NCBI GenBank assembly: GCA_900755095.1
Contig: CAAEFE010000129.1
Coordinates: 1-42,816 of the forward strand
Length of the DNA: 42,816 nt
Reading direction: 5' to 3'
Source of the DNA: an uncultured Bacteroides sp.
GTDB lineage: Bacteria; Bacteroidota; Bacteroidia; Bacteroidales; Bacteroidaceae
A program made the position numbers and the translations under genes. Each line of letters begins with the position of its first letter. The stretch's first letter is position 1. Below are positions 9,280 to 18,596 of this stretch, one piece after another. Below the pieces are notes generated by a model. That model worked only from the letters and a program-made list of their open reading frames with translations. It was not told where the DNA came from and searched no databases.

Positions 9280-10269
9280 ATGATAATGAAAAATATATCA
9301 AAATATTGGCTTCTTTTCATGATTGCCGCCATGTCTGCAACAAGTTGTTCAGATGATGATAATGAAAAGGTGGTAATGCCGGATCCTGATCCGACAACAT
9401 TAGGCTGGGTTAAACAGACAACAGAGTTTGGCACGTTACCTGAATACATAAGTGTATACAAATCTCCGTCAGAACTGGAAGGCATGAAAGCCATAGCTTT
9501 TATTGCTGTTGCGGATATGTCAAAAGCAAATTTTGCAACTATCGGAGACCAGATATATTCTAAGACTCCCAATCAAATCTGGCAAGCAGAACAACAAAAA
9601 TATCCGATAATTATGAATGGTGGATATTTTGTAATGGGAGCCGGAAAGTCTGTCAGTCTGCTATGCCGTGAAGGAGAGGTTTTAGCTGTGAACTCGCAGG
9701 AGGAAATACGTTCTCAAAAGAGTTATTATCCTACACGAGGTATCTTTCAGCTGTCGAAGAATGGTTATTTCTCCACAGATTGGGCTTATACAACAACTGA
9801 TGGTGTGACATATACCTATGAACAACCTTCTCCCAATAAGTCCGGTTATGAGCCTCAACCTGCACCTTCGGCTTATTTTCCGACGAGAGGCGTGAAATTA
9901 AATGCAGAAACGGCGATTGGAGGTGGACCGATCCTGTTGAAAGACGGAAGTGTGAGAAATACTTTTATTGAAGAACTTTTTGATGAAGAAAGTGGAGTTG
10001 CTCCCGAAAGTTATCATCCAAGAACCGCTATCGGAGTAACAGCCAATAATAAGGTGATATTTTTCGTTTGTGAAGGCCGCAGTGTAACGGAAGGTGTAAA
10101 AGGTATGAATATGGCTATGATGGCTAATATCCTGAAGAGTTTAGGTTGTGTAGATGCTATGAATCTTGATGGTGGTGGTTCAACTTGTATGTTGGTCAAC
10201 GGTCAACCGGTGATAAAGCCAAGTGCTGGTGCCCAACGTGCTATAACTACGGCAGTAGCTTTAAAATAA
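9280..10269 (+). CDS. NAGPA-type phosphodiester glycosidase (DUF2233), lipoprotein
   Basis: A 329-residue lipoprotein (TSCSDDDNE; strongly acidic after Cys, so probably on the surface). It belongs to the PF09992 family of the human mannose-6-phosphate uncovering enzyme, which cleaves GlcNAc-alpha-1-phosphodiesters. Family marks are NGGYF (113-117), IGGGPILL (213-220), PRTAIGVT and NLDGGGSTCMLVNG (from 295). A B. ovatus member of this family (BACOVA_00430) has a known structure. The substrate here is inferred to be a sugar-1-phosphodiester in a glycan. The start could be Met1 or Met3 (9286). The right PUL carries a homologue at 33699-34697. Confidence 0.85.
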   Translation: MIMKNISKYWLLFMIAAMSATSCSDDDNEKVVMPDPDPTTLGWVKQTTEFGTLPEYISVYKSPSELEGMKAIAFIAVADMSKANFATIGDQIYSKTPNQIWQAEQQKYPIIMNGGYFVMGAGKSVSLLCREGEVLAVNSQEEIRSQKSYYPTRGIFQLSKNGYFSTDWAYTTTDGVTYTYEQPSPNKSGYEPQPAPSAYFPTRGVKLNAETAIGGGPILLKDGSVRNTFIEELFDEESGVAPESYHPRTAIGVTANNKVIFFVCEGRSVTEGVKGMNMAMMANILKSLGCVDAMNLDGGGSTCMLVNGQPVIKPSAGAQRAITTAVALK

Positions 10270-10325
10270 CGGTCGAAAGATCTTTAGGATAACAAGTTTG
10301 TTTTATTTAGCTTTCTTATTATTCT

Positions 10326-10369
10326 CGATTTCAGGCTGTATTTTTTTTCTAAATATCAGCCTGAAGTCG
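10326..10369 (+). promoter_or_regulatory. Intra-operon hairpin between NAGPA-type and GHL10 genes
   Basis: CGATTTCAGGCTG (10326-10338) pairs with CAGCCTGAAGTCG (10357-10369): 13 pairs including one G-U wobble on the + strand. The 18-nt loop contains eight T in a row. It occupies the only intergenic gap above 110 bp in the left operon (10270-10389). No U-tract follows the stem, so a processing, stabilising or attenuating element is more likely than a full terminator. Confidence 0.55.
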
Positions 10370-10389
10370 GGAAATAAAAACAATAAAGT

Positions 10390-11688
10390 ATGAAATACAT
10401 TCCAAGCATTTTATTATTCTTTTTTCTTCTATCATTTAGTAGTTGTTCTACAAAGACTGTAGAATCCGAGCTTCCCGAGCCAAATCCTCCCACTCCTGTC
10501 ATTCCGGAAGAACCCACTCCTGAAAAAGAAAAAATGCTATGGTTTGATGCAGAAGCAAATTTTGAACGTTTCTCAAAAAAAGAGAATATCACATATTATC
10601 TCGATCTCGCCAAATCAACAGGTTTTAATAAAATTGTAGTAGATGTGCGTCCTGTACAAGGCGATGCCCTGTTTAAAAGTTCTTATTTAACCCCATTGAC
10701 CGATCTTGCCGGTACACATATCGAAAGAGATTGGAATTATCTTCAATTTTTTATTGATGAGGCTCATAAACGTGAACTTAAAGTAACGGTCTCTGCTACT
10801 ATATTTACGGCAGGTCTACCTTCTTCTAAAAATGGAATGGCGTACCGTGATGATACATGGGATGGAAAAACTTGTTTGGAATATACCAAAGATCAGGGTT
10901 TGATAGATATTAAGGACGATAAAACAAAAGTCTCCGCCTTTTTAAACCCAGTTTTACCGGAAGTACAAGACTTTTGTCTGAATTTTATAAAAGAGTTAGT
11001 TACAAATTACAATTTTGATGGCTTTGCCTTAGACTATTGCCGTTATCCGGGAGATGAAAGTGATTTTTCGGAGGCAACAAAAATAGCTTTCGAACAATAC
11101 ATCGGAAAGCAATTAGATCGGTTCCCGGATGATATTTTCATTTGGAATACAGATGGCACTAAACGGACAGGGACTTATTATAAGAAATGGTGGGAGTTCC
11201 GCTCTATGGTCATACGTAATTTTGTAGAACGGGTGCGTACAGAAATTAAAAACATTAAACCGGATATTCAATTAGAATATTGGGCTGCCTCATGGATTCA
11301 TGCTATTTATGGGCAAGGACAAAATTGGGCATCCACCGAATACGATTTTTCCAAAGAATACAGTTGGGCTTCACCTGAATATAAAAATACAGGTTTTGCC
11401 GGATTGTTAGACACCTTTCTATGTGGAACTTATTTAACCAAAATATTTGGATTGAACGATCCCGAATCCATAGAATATGGAATAGCGCGTGCACAACGCA
11501 TTGTTCATGGAGCATGTAAAGTCTATGGCACTTTGTATGCTTTAAATCATAAGGACAATATAGCAGATGCTGTTTATGTCTGTCTTTCCCAATCCGAAGG
11601 ATTAATGGTGTTTGACATTGTGCAAGTAATAGAATTCAATCAATGGACAGCCATTAAAGAAGGAATTCAACGAGCAGAGAGTCTTTAA
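10390..11688 (+). CDS. GHL10/DUF187-like putative glycoside hydrolase, lipoprotein (copy 2)
   Basis: A 432-residue lipoprotein: signal and lipobox SFSSCSTK, then a Pro/Glu-rich linker (PEPNPPTPVIPEEPTPEKE), then the same barrel as the 8005-9249 protein, beginning MLWFDAEANFERFSKK (about 53-68). ALDYCRYPGDESDFSE and LEYWAASWIHAIYGQGQNWAS repeat the signatures of copy 1. The linker and lipid anchor suggest that this copy works at the outer membrane while copy 1 works in the periplasm. It is preceded by a hairpin and followed by the retaining GH97. Its activity is not known; family assignment rests on the barrel motifs. Confidence 0.7.
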   Translation: MKYIPSILLFFFLLSFSSCSTKTVESELPEPNPPTPVIPEEPTPEKEKMLWFDAEANFERFSKKENITYYLDLAKSTGFNKIVVDVRPVQGDALFKSSYLTPLTDLAGTHIERDWNYLQFFIDEAHKRELKVTVSATIFTAGLPSSKNGMAYRDDTWDGKTCLEYTKDQGLIDIKDDKTKVSAFLNPVLPEVQDFCLNFIKELVTNYNFDGFALDYCRYPGDESDFSEATKIAFEQYIGKQLDRFPDDIFIWNTDGTKRTGTYYKKWWEFRSMVIRNFVERVRTEIKNIKPDIQLEYWAASWIHAIYGQGQNWASTEYDFSKEYSWASPEYKNTGFAGLLDTFLCGTYLTKIFGLNDPESIEYGIARAQRIVHGACKVYGTLYALNHKDNIADAVYVCLSQSEGLMVFDIVQVIEFNQWTAIKEGIQRAESL

Positions 11689-11721
11689 ATAGAGAATATT
11701 CAATAAAATATAATATACAAA

Positions 11722-13695
11722 ATGAAACGAGTACTTATATTATTACACATTATTTTATGCACATGCATAGTAACTCAAGCCAAAAACTACACTGTAAGTT
11801 CACCGGATGGAAAAACCAAGGTGACGGTAACAGCCGGAAAACAATTGAGTTGGAGTATTAATTACAATGGTGAACGTATACTAAATCCCAGTCTGATGCA
11901 GATGGATATTGAAGGGCAGACTGAACAACCGGGAGTAAATCCGAAAGTAATAAAAGCTAAAACACTTAAAGTAAATTCGGAGCAAACAGCTGTCATTCCA
12001 CTTAAACAAAGAATTATCAAAGATCAATATAACCAGTTAACTCTGACTTGTAAAGGTAACTACGCAATAGTCTTCAGAGTATATAACAATGGAGCCGCTT
12101 ATCGTTTTGAGACTTCATTAAAGCAACCTAAAGTTATTATTAATACCGAAACTATTGAACAGAACTGGACTGAAGGGTGTAAGCTATATTGGCCAAGAGA
12201 AAAGAATCAAGAATACCTCACACACTGCGAAGCCATTTTTGATGAATTAAACATCTCCTCGCTCACTAACGATATGAAAGGCTATCTACCCATTTACCTC
12301 TCTACTCCTAAAGGAACGAAAGTTGTTATTATGGAATCCGATCTTTTCGATTATCCCAATCTATTTTTAACGGGTGATCGTAATAACACGCTATCCGGTG
12401 AATTTCCTCCTGTAGTTTTAAAAAGTGCACTAAAAGAAGGTACTGACCGTGATGAAGTATTGCTGGAGAAGGCCTCTTACATCGCTGAGACTGAAGGAAC
12501 AAGAGCCTTCCCTTGGCGTGTATTAATGATTAACGAGGATGATAAAGCAGTAATTGAAAACAACTTAGTATATCAATTGGCCTCTCCATCTGTCACTCAA
12601 GATACAGAATGGATTAAACCCGGAAAGATCTCTTGGGATTGGTGGAGTACACTCAATGTATATGGAGTAGATTTTAAGGCAGGTGTGAATACTGATACTT
12701 ATAAATATTTCATTGATTTCGCTTCAAAATACGGAATTGAATATATTTTATTAGATGAAGGATGGTCAGCCGGGACTTGGAATATTAAAGAGGCAATCCC
12801 CGAACTTAATATCCCGGAACTTGTACGATATGGAAAGGAAAGAAACGTTGGTCTTGTATTATGGACTTTGTGGAACCCGCTGGATAAAGATTTGGAAGGA
12901 ATTCTGGATATTTATGAAAAATGGGGAATCAAAGGTATAAAAGTCGATTTTATGCAACGTTCGGATCAATATATGGTTAATTTCTACGAGCGTGTAGGAA
13001 AAGCGGCTATGGATCGTAAATTACTCGTTGATTTTCATGGTTCTTTCAAACCTTCCGGCTTACAAAAGAGATACCCCAATGTGATGACTTTTGAAGGTGT
13101 ACTGGGATTAGAACACGATAAAGATTCAAGAGATATTAATCCGGTACATGACCTGATACTTCCATTCACTAGAATGGTAGCCGGTCCGATGGATTATACG
13201 CCTGGTGCAGTAAACAATGCGACAGCAGAAGATTTTTACATCAATTTCGTGCATCCGATCAGTTTAGGTACGCGTGCCCATCAAGCAGCCTTATATGTAG
13301 TGTATGAAAGCTCGTTACAAATGTTAGCAGATTCTCCTTCAAACTATTATAAAGCTCCTGAATTTGCTTCCTTTATCTCCCGTATACCTACCACTTGGGA
13401 CGATACCAAAGCGATAACAGCCAAAATCGGAGAACAATTGGTGATTGCTCGTAAAAATGGGAAGAATTGGTATTTGGCAGGCCTGACAGACTGGAATGCC
13501 CGCAGCATTGAAGTAAAACTGAATTTTCTTGAGGCAGACAAATATAAAATGGAAGTTTTCAAAGATGGTGTGAACGCAGATGTTTATGCATCGGATTTTA
13601 AAACAGAAGAGGTAATAGTTTCAAAAGGTGATTCGATCAATGTCACAATGGCCAAAGGCGGTGGTTGGGCAGCAATTCTGACTCCTATTGAATAA
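11722..13695 (+). CDS. GH97 family glycosidase, retaining alpha-galactosidase type
   Basis: 657 residues with a Sec signal peptide (cut near TQAKN), so periplasmic. The N-terminal beta-sandwich begins YTVSSPDGKTKVTV, as in GH97. The barrel holds ISWDWWSTLN, YILLDEGWS and GIKVDFMQRSDQ. Asp409 in KVDFM and Glu464 in GLEHDK are 55 residues apart, the same spacing as the nucleophile and acid/base (Asp415/Glu470) of the retaining B. thetaiotaomicron enzyme BtGH97b. A C-terminal beta domain ends SGGWAAI-like (KGGGWAAILT). It likely removes terminal alpha-galactose or a related alpha-sugar. It differs in mechanism from the second GH97 at 16592-18595 in the same operon. Confidence 0.9.
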   Translation: MKRVLILLHIILCTCIVTQAKNYTVSSPDGKTKVTVTAGKQLSWSINYNGERILNPSLMQMDIEGQTEQPGVNPKVIKAKTLKVNSEQTAVIPLKQRIIKDQYNQLTLTCKGNYAIVFRVYNNGAAYRFETSLKQPKVIINTETIEQNWTEGCKLYWPREKNQEYLTHCEAIFDELNISSLTNDMKGYLPIYLSTPKGTKVVIMESDLFDYPNLFLTGDRNNTLSGEFPPVVLKSALKEGTDRDEVLLEKASYIAETEGTRAFPWRVLMINEDDKAVIENNLVYQLASPSVTQDTEWIKPGKISWDWWSTLNVYGVDFKAGVNTDTYKYFIDFASKYGIEYILLDEGWSAGTWNIKEAIPELNIPELVRYGKERNVGLVLWTLWNPLDKDLEGILDIYEKWGIKGIKVDFMQRSDQYMVNFYERVGKAAMDRKLLVDFHGSFKPSGLQKRYPNVMTFEGVLGLEHDKDSRDINPVHDLILPFTRMVAGPMDYTPGAVNNATAEDFYINFVHPISLGTRAHQAALYVVYESSLQMLADSPSNYYKAPEFASFISRIPTTWDDTKAITAKIGEQLVIARKNGKNWYLAGLTDWNARSIEVKLNFLEADKYKMEVFKDGVNADVYASDFKTEEVIVSKGDSINVTMAKGGGWAAILTPIE

Positions 13696-13707
13696 AAAGA
13701 TTGAGCA

Positions 13708-15096
13708 ATGAAAAAAATACTATTCATATTATATACCTGTTGCATTTTATTGTTTCCCGTAAGTGCACAGCAAATTCCATCATTTAAAGCCAATGACAGA
13801 ATTGTCTTTCTCGGAAATAGTATAACGGAAGGAGGCCATTATCATTCTTATATATGGCTGTATTATATGACGCATTTCCCCGAATTGCCTCTTCGTATTT
13901 ATAATGGAGGAATTGGTGGCGATTGTGCAAGCCACATGGTTTTTCGTTTCGATTCAGATATTAAAATTAAAAAGCCAACTTATCTGGTTTGTTCCTTCGG
14001 AATGAATGATTCCGGATATGACGGATATAATAAGCCCGGATATGATAAGTACGCGAATAAACAGGTAGAATACGCTAACACAGAGTTTGGAAAACTACAA
14101 CAGCAGATTCTTGCAGACAAGAAAATAAAAAACGTAGTACTTTTGGGTTCTTCTCCTTATGATGAGAATGTGAAATTGGAAGGAGTGGAAACTTTACATG
14201 GAAAGAATGAGACGATCAAAAGAATTATTGAAATGCAAGCAGAAGTTGCCCAAAAGCGAGGATGGGGATTTGTTAATTTCAATACAGTGATGTGTGAGCT
14301 GAATAAGGAGATTCAGCAGTCTGATTCTACAGCTACTTTCTGTGGAGGTGACAGAATTCATCCGGATAAAGACGGCCACATGGTAATGGCGTATTTGTTC
14401 TTAAAAGCACAGGGGCTTGCAGGAAAAGAAGTCGCTTATTTTCATATCAATGCAACTAACAGGAAAGCAATGGAAGAGAGAAATTGTCGAATAACTCACA
14501 TAAAGAACGAAAATGACACAATATCTTTCAGCTATTTATCCCGTTCTTTGCCCTTTCCTGTCGACACTATTCCTCGTTGGGGAACAAAAGGTACAGCCCG
14601 GGATGCTGTCAGACAAGTTCCCTTTATGCAGGAAATGAATCAGGAAATAATGAAAGTGACCGATTTGCATGGAAATTTCCGAGTGACTATTGATGGAACA
14701 GAAATAGGACGCTGGGACGGCAATGAATTGAGTAAAGGAATTAATCTGGCTGAAATAACATGCACGCCCCAATACCAACAGAGCCTGTCTATCATGTATC
14801 TGAATGAGGAAAGATGTGCTATAGAAAAACGTTTACGCCAGTATATGGCTATGCAGTATGTCTTTTTTAAGCATAGAGGATTACTTTTCGCAGATAATAA
14901 AGCTGCTCTTGATGCTGCCAAAGCGGAGCGAGAAAGTCACTATTTAGTGAAGTATTTATATACCAATTATACCCAAGCCATGTTTCCACAGATACGTGAA
15001 GCCTGGCAAGCTGAAATAGACCAGTTGATAACTCAAATATATAAAATAAACAAGCCTCTCACACGTTTGATTAAAATAGAAAGGATTAAAGAATGA
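13708..15096 (+). CDS. SGNH/GDSL-family esterase with extra C-terminal domain
   Basis: 462 residues with a Sec signal peptide (cut near VSAQQ). SGNH blocks are seen in order: FLGNSITEGG with the Ser, GGIGGD with the Gly, FGMNDSGYDG with the Asn, and GGDRIHPDKDGH with the Asp-x-x-His. They place the esterase domain at about 25-240. The remaining 220 residues look helical toward the end and carry no motif I recognise. It probably removes O-acetyl or similar esters from the glycan in the periplasm. Its stop overlaps the next start by 4 bp (ATGA at 15093-15096), so translation of the two is coupled. Confidence 0.8.
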   Translation: MKKILFILYTCCILLFPVSAQQIPSFKANDRIVFLGNSITEGGHYHSYIWLYYMTHFPELPLRIYNGGIGGDCASHMVFRFDSDIKIKKPTYLVCSFGMNDSGYDGYNKPGYDKYANKQVEYANTEFGKLQQQILADKKIKNVVLLGSSPYDENVKLEGVETLHGKNETIKRIIEMQAEVAQKRGWGFVNFNTVMCELNKEIQQSDSTATFCGGDRIHPDKDGHMVMAYLFLKAQGLAGKEVAYFHINATNRKAMEERNCRITHIKNENDTISFSYLSRSLPFPVDTIPRWGTKGTARDAVRQVPFMQEMNQEIMKVTDLHGNFRVTIDGTEIGRWDGNELSKGINLAEITCTPQYQQSLSIMYLNEERCAIEKRLRQYMAMQYVFFKHRGLLFADNKAALDAAKAERESHYLVKYLYTNYTQAMFPQIREAWQAEIDQLITQIYKINKPLTRLIKIERIKE

Positions 15097-16565
15097 AATT
15101 AAGACTATTATTGCTTTTAAGCTTGTTACAATGGAGTTTTTCCTGTTTCAGTGTGCAGGCAATCACTACTCCCGTGGTCTATTATGGGAAAGTACTGTCC
15201 GGAGGTAAGGGAATTGCTAATGTACCTGTTACAGATGGTACACAAATTGTCCTTACGGATGACAAGGGACGATATTCCATATCAAGTACCTCTAATGCAG
15301 AATACATTTACATCACCCTTCCTGATGGCTATAATATTCCGATGAAAGGTAAAGTTCCTGCGTTCTTTCAAAAAGTACCTGCTCAACCTTCAAAAAAAGT
15401 GCATATTGATTTTGAACTGACACCATCATCTACTGACAACAAAAAGCACGTTTTGGTGGTATGGGCTGACCCACAAGTCTATTTCGATGAAGAAATGCCA
15501 CAAGTACAGCAGGCTTCAAAAGATGTAAAAGAACTGTTGGCAACTAATTATCAGGGGATTCCTGCCTATGGAATAGTCTGTGGAGACATTATCGGTGACA
15601 TCAATAAAAAGCCCAGTTACTTTACACCGATGATAGATGCAATAGCTGAAACGGAAATTCCCTTTTTCTATGTAATTGGAAATCATGATTTAGATTTAAA
15701 CGTACGTTCTAATGAACATGCCCGTATTACTTACAAATCTTATTATGGTCCCACTTATTATTCATTTAATAGAGGAGATATACATTATGTTGTTCTTGAT
15801 GATATTTTCTTTATTGCAAAAAGCTATTTATATGTTGGTTATCTCACCGAGCAGCAACTTCAGTGGCTGGAACAGGATTTGAAACAAGTCACTCCGGGAT
15901 CTACAGTAGTAGTTGCCATGCATATTCCTACATATTCAAGAGAAGCACGTCGGAAAGAATGGGGAAAAGAGTCTACTATGAAAGTCATGAACAACCGTTC
16001 TCATTTGTATGAGTTGCTAAAACCTTACAATGCCCATATCATGTCGGGACATGAGCACTATAATGAAAATTATGTTTTGGCAGACAATCTTTACGAACAT
16101 GTACATGCTCCCTTATCAACACTGTTTTGGCAAGCTCCCTGGGCTTGTGACGGAACTCCAGGCGGATATGCCGTTTACGAGTTTGACGGAGGTAAAGTCA
16201 ATTGGTATTACAAATGTGTAGGAAAAGACAAAGATTATCAATTCGAGCTTTATCCGGTAGGTGCCAGTCGTAATAAAAAGGAGGCAGTTGTAGCAAATGT
16301 TTGGAATTACGATTCAACCTGGAAAGTGAAATGGTATGAAAATGGTATTGACAAGGGGGAAATGACCCGTTTTTCCGGATACGATCCTGCTATTTATGAA
16401 TACTGCGAGAAAAACAGTTCTACATTCAAACATAAGTATTTGGGAGCGGACATTACCGAACACTTGTTTTATGCGGTTCCTGAAACGAAGGATTCCGAAA
16501 TAAGAGTAGAAGTTACAGATCATTGTGGTAATGTATATACCCGCAAAATGCAGCAATCTAAATAA
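15093..16565 (+). CDS. Calcineurin-like metallophosphoesterase with N- and C-terminal accessory domains (copy 1)
   Basis: 490 residues, Sec signal peptide (cut near VQA). An N-terminal beta domain (about 30-110; VYYGKVLSGGKGIANVPVTDG) matches the MetallophosN type. The metallophosphatase core follows with ADPQ (125-128), GDIIGD (164-169), GNHD (196-199), MHIP and SGHEHYN. A C-terminal domain (VANVWNYDSTWKVKWYENG onward) is of the MetallophosC type. The first motif is D-x-Q where the classical family has D-x-H. It may hydrolyse the phosphate left on the glycan after the phosphodiester glycosidase acts; this is inferred from context. It is the most divergent of the three copies in the window. 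Confidence 0.85.
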   Translation: MKLRLLLLLSLLQWSFSCFSVQAITTPVVYYGKVLSGGKGIANVPVTDGTQIVLTDDKGRYSISSTSNAEYIYITLPDGYNIPMKGKVPAFFQKVPAQPSKKVHIDFELTPSSTDNKKHVLVVWADPQVYFDEEMPQVQQASKDVKELLATNYQGIPAYGIVCGDIIGDINKKPSYFTPMIDAIAETEIPFFYVIGNHDLDLNVRSNEHARITYKSYYGPTYYSFNRGDIHYVVLDDIFFIAKSYLYVGYLTEQQLQWLEQDLKQVTPGSTVVVAMHIPTYSREARRKEWGKESTMKVMNNRSHLYELLKPYNAHIMSGHEHYNENYVLADNLYEHVHAPLSTLFWQAPWACDGTPGGYAVYEFDGGKVNWYYKCVGKDKDYQFELYPVGASRNKKEAVVANVWNYDSTWKVKWYENGIDKGEMTRFSGYDPAIYEYCEKNSSTFKHKYLGADITEHLFYAVPETKDSEIRVEVTDHCGNVYTRKMQQSK

Positions 16566-16591
16566 GCAAAAACATAAAAAAAGGAAAGAAG

Positions 16592-18595
16592 ATGAATCGA
16601 TTAACTGTATTAAGGAGAGTATTTTATATTCTGGGAATCACCAGCCTCCTTTCAGCTTGTAACGAGACTGATAATCTGGTACTAAAATCTCCGGATGGTA
16701 AAATACAACTAACAGTCACAGAAAATGATAATACAATATCATACGCAGTAAACAAAGAAAACGCCGCTATGATACTCCCTTCTAAACTGGGATTTATTCT
16801 GGAACATGAGGATAGTTTAAACCACTTTGTGATTAAAGGTACCGAACGTTCCTCTTTAGACGAGACTTGGGAACAACCTTGGGGAGAGAGCCGGTATGTA
16901 CGCAATCACTATAATGAATTGAAGGTACTACTCCAAGAAACAGACGGAAAGCGCAAACTTAATGTAATATTCCGTCTGTTTAATGATGGTATTGGGTATC
17001 GTTATGAATTCCCGCAACAGGAATCCATGGATTCATTAGTGATTATGAGTGAAGAAACAGAATTTAGAATGTCAGGTACACACAAAGCCTGGTGGATTCC
17101 TGCATCCGATCCGTATTATGAGTGTATAGCAACCTTCTCTCCCATTAACGAACTAGACACCGTACGTACTCCTCTTACAATGGAAACAGCGGAAGGAAAG
17201 TATCTTACCATTCACGAAGCCAATCTGACAGATTATCCTAAAATGAATCTGACAGTCAAGGATTCTGCCACCCTCTGTGCTTCGTTAGTACCTTGGTCTA
17301 ATGGAGTAGCAGCATATATCAAAGCTCCATTTGTTACCCCTTGGAGAACGATCGTGATTGGTGATAAACCGGGCGATCTAGTTACCTCCTATTTAATGTT
17401 GAATCTCAACGAACCCTCCAAAATTAAAGATACTTCCTGGATAAAGCCAGGAAAATACATGGGTATATGGTGGGAAATGCATTTGGGCAAAGGAACATGG
17501 TATTATGGTCCTAAACATAGCGCAACTACTGCCAATACAAAGAAATATATAGATTTTGCATCAGAGAATGGTATCTCCGGTGTTTTAGTTGAAGGATGGA
17601 ATGTCGGCTGGGAAGGAAACTGGATGAAGCATGGTGATTCTTTAGACTTTACCAAACCTTATCCAGACTTCGATATTAAAGCAATTACAGATTATGCCCG
17701 TGAAAAAGGTGTGGAACTGATCGGACATCATGAAACGGCAGCTGCTACACGCAACTATGAGAACCAACTGGACAAAGCTTTTGCTTTCTATCAACAATAT
17801 GGAGTACATGTTGTAAAAACAGGATATGTAAATCGCCTAATGGATTTTAAAGAAGCTCATGACGGTCAGTATGGCGTACGTCACTACCGGAAAGTAATAG
17901 AAACAGCTGCCAAATATCAAATAGCAATTGACAACCACGAGCCTGTTATGCCTACCGGTATTGAACGTACCTGGCCCAACCTTATGACCCAAGAAGGTGT
18001 ACGCGGACAGGAACACAATGCGTGGTCTCCCGATGGAGGAAATCCTCCGGAACATACAACTGTTATTCCTTTTACCAGAGGATTAGCCGGTCCTATGGAT
18101 TTTACATTCGGAACTTTCAATTTTACTAACGAGGCATATCCGGGAACACGTGTCAATACTACGCTTTGCAAGCAATTAGCACTCTTTGTTGTTATCTACA
18201 GCCCTTTACAGATGGCTTCAGATTTACCAGAAAATTATAAAGAGATAAAAGCGTTTGATTTTATTAAGGATGTACCTACCGATTGGGATAAAACTTATGT
18301 CGTAGATGCGAAAATTGGTGATTATTCCGTATTTGCACGAAAAGATCGTAACTCCAGCGATTGGTATGTAGGTTGCATCACTGACGAAAATGCAAGAGAG
18401 TTGGACATTCCTTTAAGTTTTTTGGAGACGGAGGCAAAGTATATTGCTCAAATATATGCTGACGGTGATGATGCAGAATGGAAAACAAATCCGACTTCTT
18501 TTAAATATGAAGAAAAAACAGTAACGGCTTCTGATACGCTTCATGTCAAACTGGCAACAAGCGGTGGATGTGCTATTCGTTTTATCAAACAATAA
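16592..18595 (+). CDS. GH97 family glycosidase, inverting SusB-type, lipoprotein
   Basis: 667 residues. The N-terminus has lipobox LLSACNETD, so it is a lipoprotein; the typical GH97 start LKSPDGKIQLTVTEND follows. Barrel motifs are GIWWEMHLGKGTW, VEGWNVGWEG, GHHETAA, IDNHEPVMPTG and RGQEHNAW. Glu381, Glu450 and Glu474 are spaced 69 and 24 residues apart, exactly as the catalytic Glu439, Glu508 and Glu532 of SusB. This supports an inverting alpha-glucosidase-type mechanism. It lies between the metallophosphoesterase and GH89, with only one base before the next ATG. Substrate is likely terminal alpha-glucose, though other alpha-hexoses cannot be excluded. Confidence 0.92.
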   Translation: MNRLTVLRRVFYILGITSLLSACNETDNLVLKSPDGKIQLTVTENDNTISYAVNKENAAMILPSKLGFILEHEDSLNHFVIKGTERSSLDETWEQPWGESRYVRNHYNELKVLLQETDGKRKLNVIFRLFNDGIGYRYEFPQQESMDSLVIMSEETEFRMSGTHKAWWIPASDPYYECIATFSPINELDTVRTPLTMETAEGKYLTIHEANLTDYPKMNLTVKDSATLCASLVPWSNGVAAYIKAPFVTPWRTIVIGDKPGDLVTSYLMLNLNEPSKIKDTSWIKPGKYMGIWWEMHLGKGTWYYGPKHSATTANTKKYIDFASENGISGVLVEGWNVGWEGNWMKHGDSLDFTKPYPDFDIKAITDYAREKGVELIGHHETAAATRNYENQLDKAFAFYQQYGVHVVKTGYVNRLMDFKEAHDGQYGVRHYRKVIETAAKYQIAIDNHEPVMPTGIERTWPNLMTQEGVRGQEHNAWSPDGGNPPEHTTVIPFTRGLAGPMDFTFGTFNFTNEAYPGTRVNTTLCKQLALFVVIYSPLQMASDLPENYKEIKAFDFIKDVPTDWDKTYVVDAKIGDYSVFARKDRNSSDWYVGCITDENARELDIPLSFLETEAKYIAQIYADGDDAEWKTNPTSFKYEEKTVTASDTLHVKLATSGGCAIRFIKQ

Positions 18596-18596
18596 T

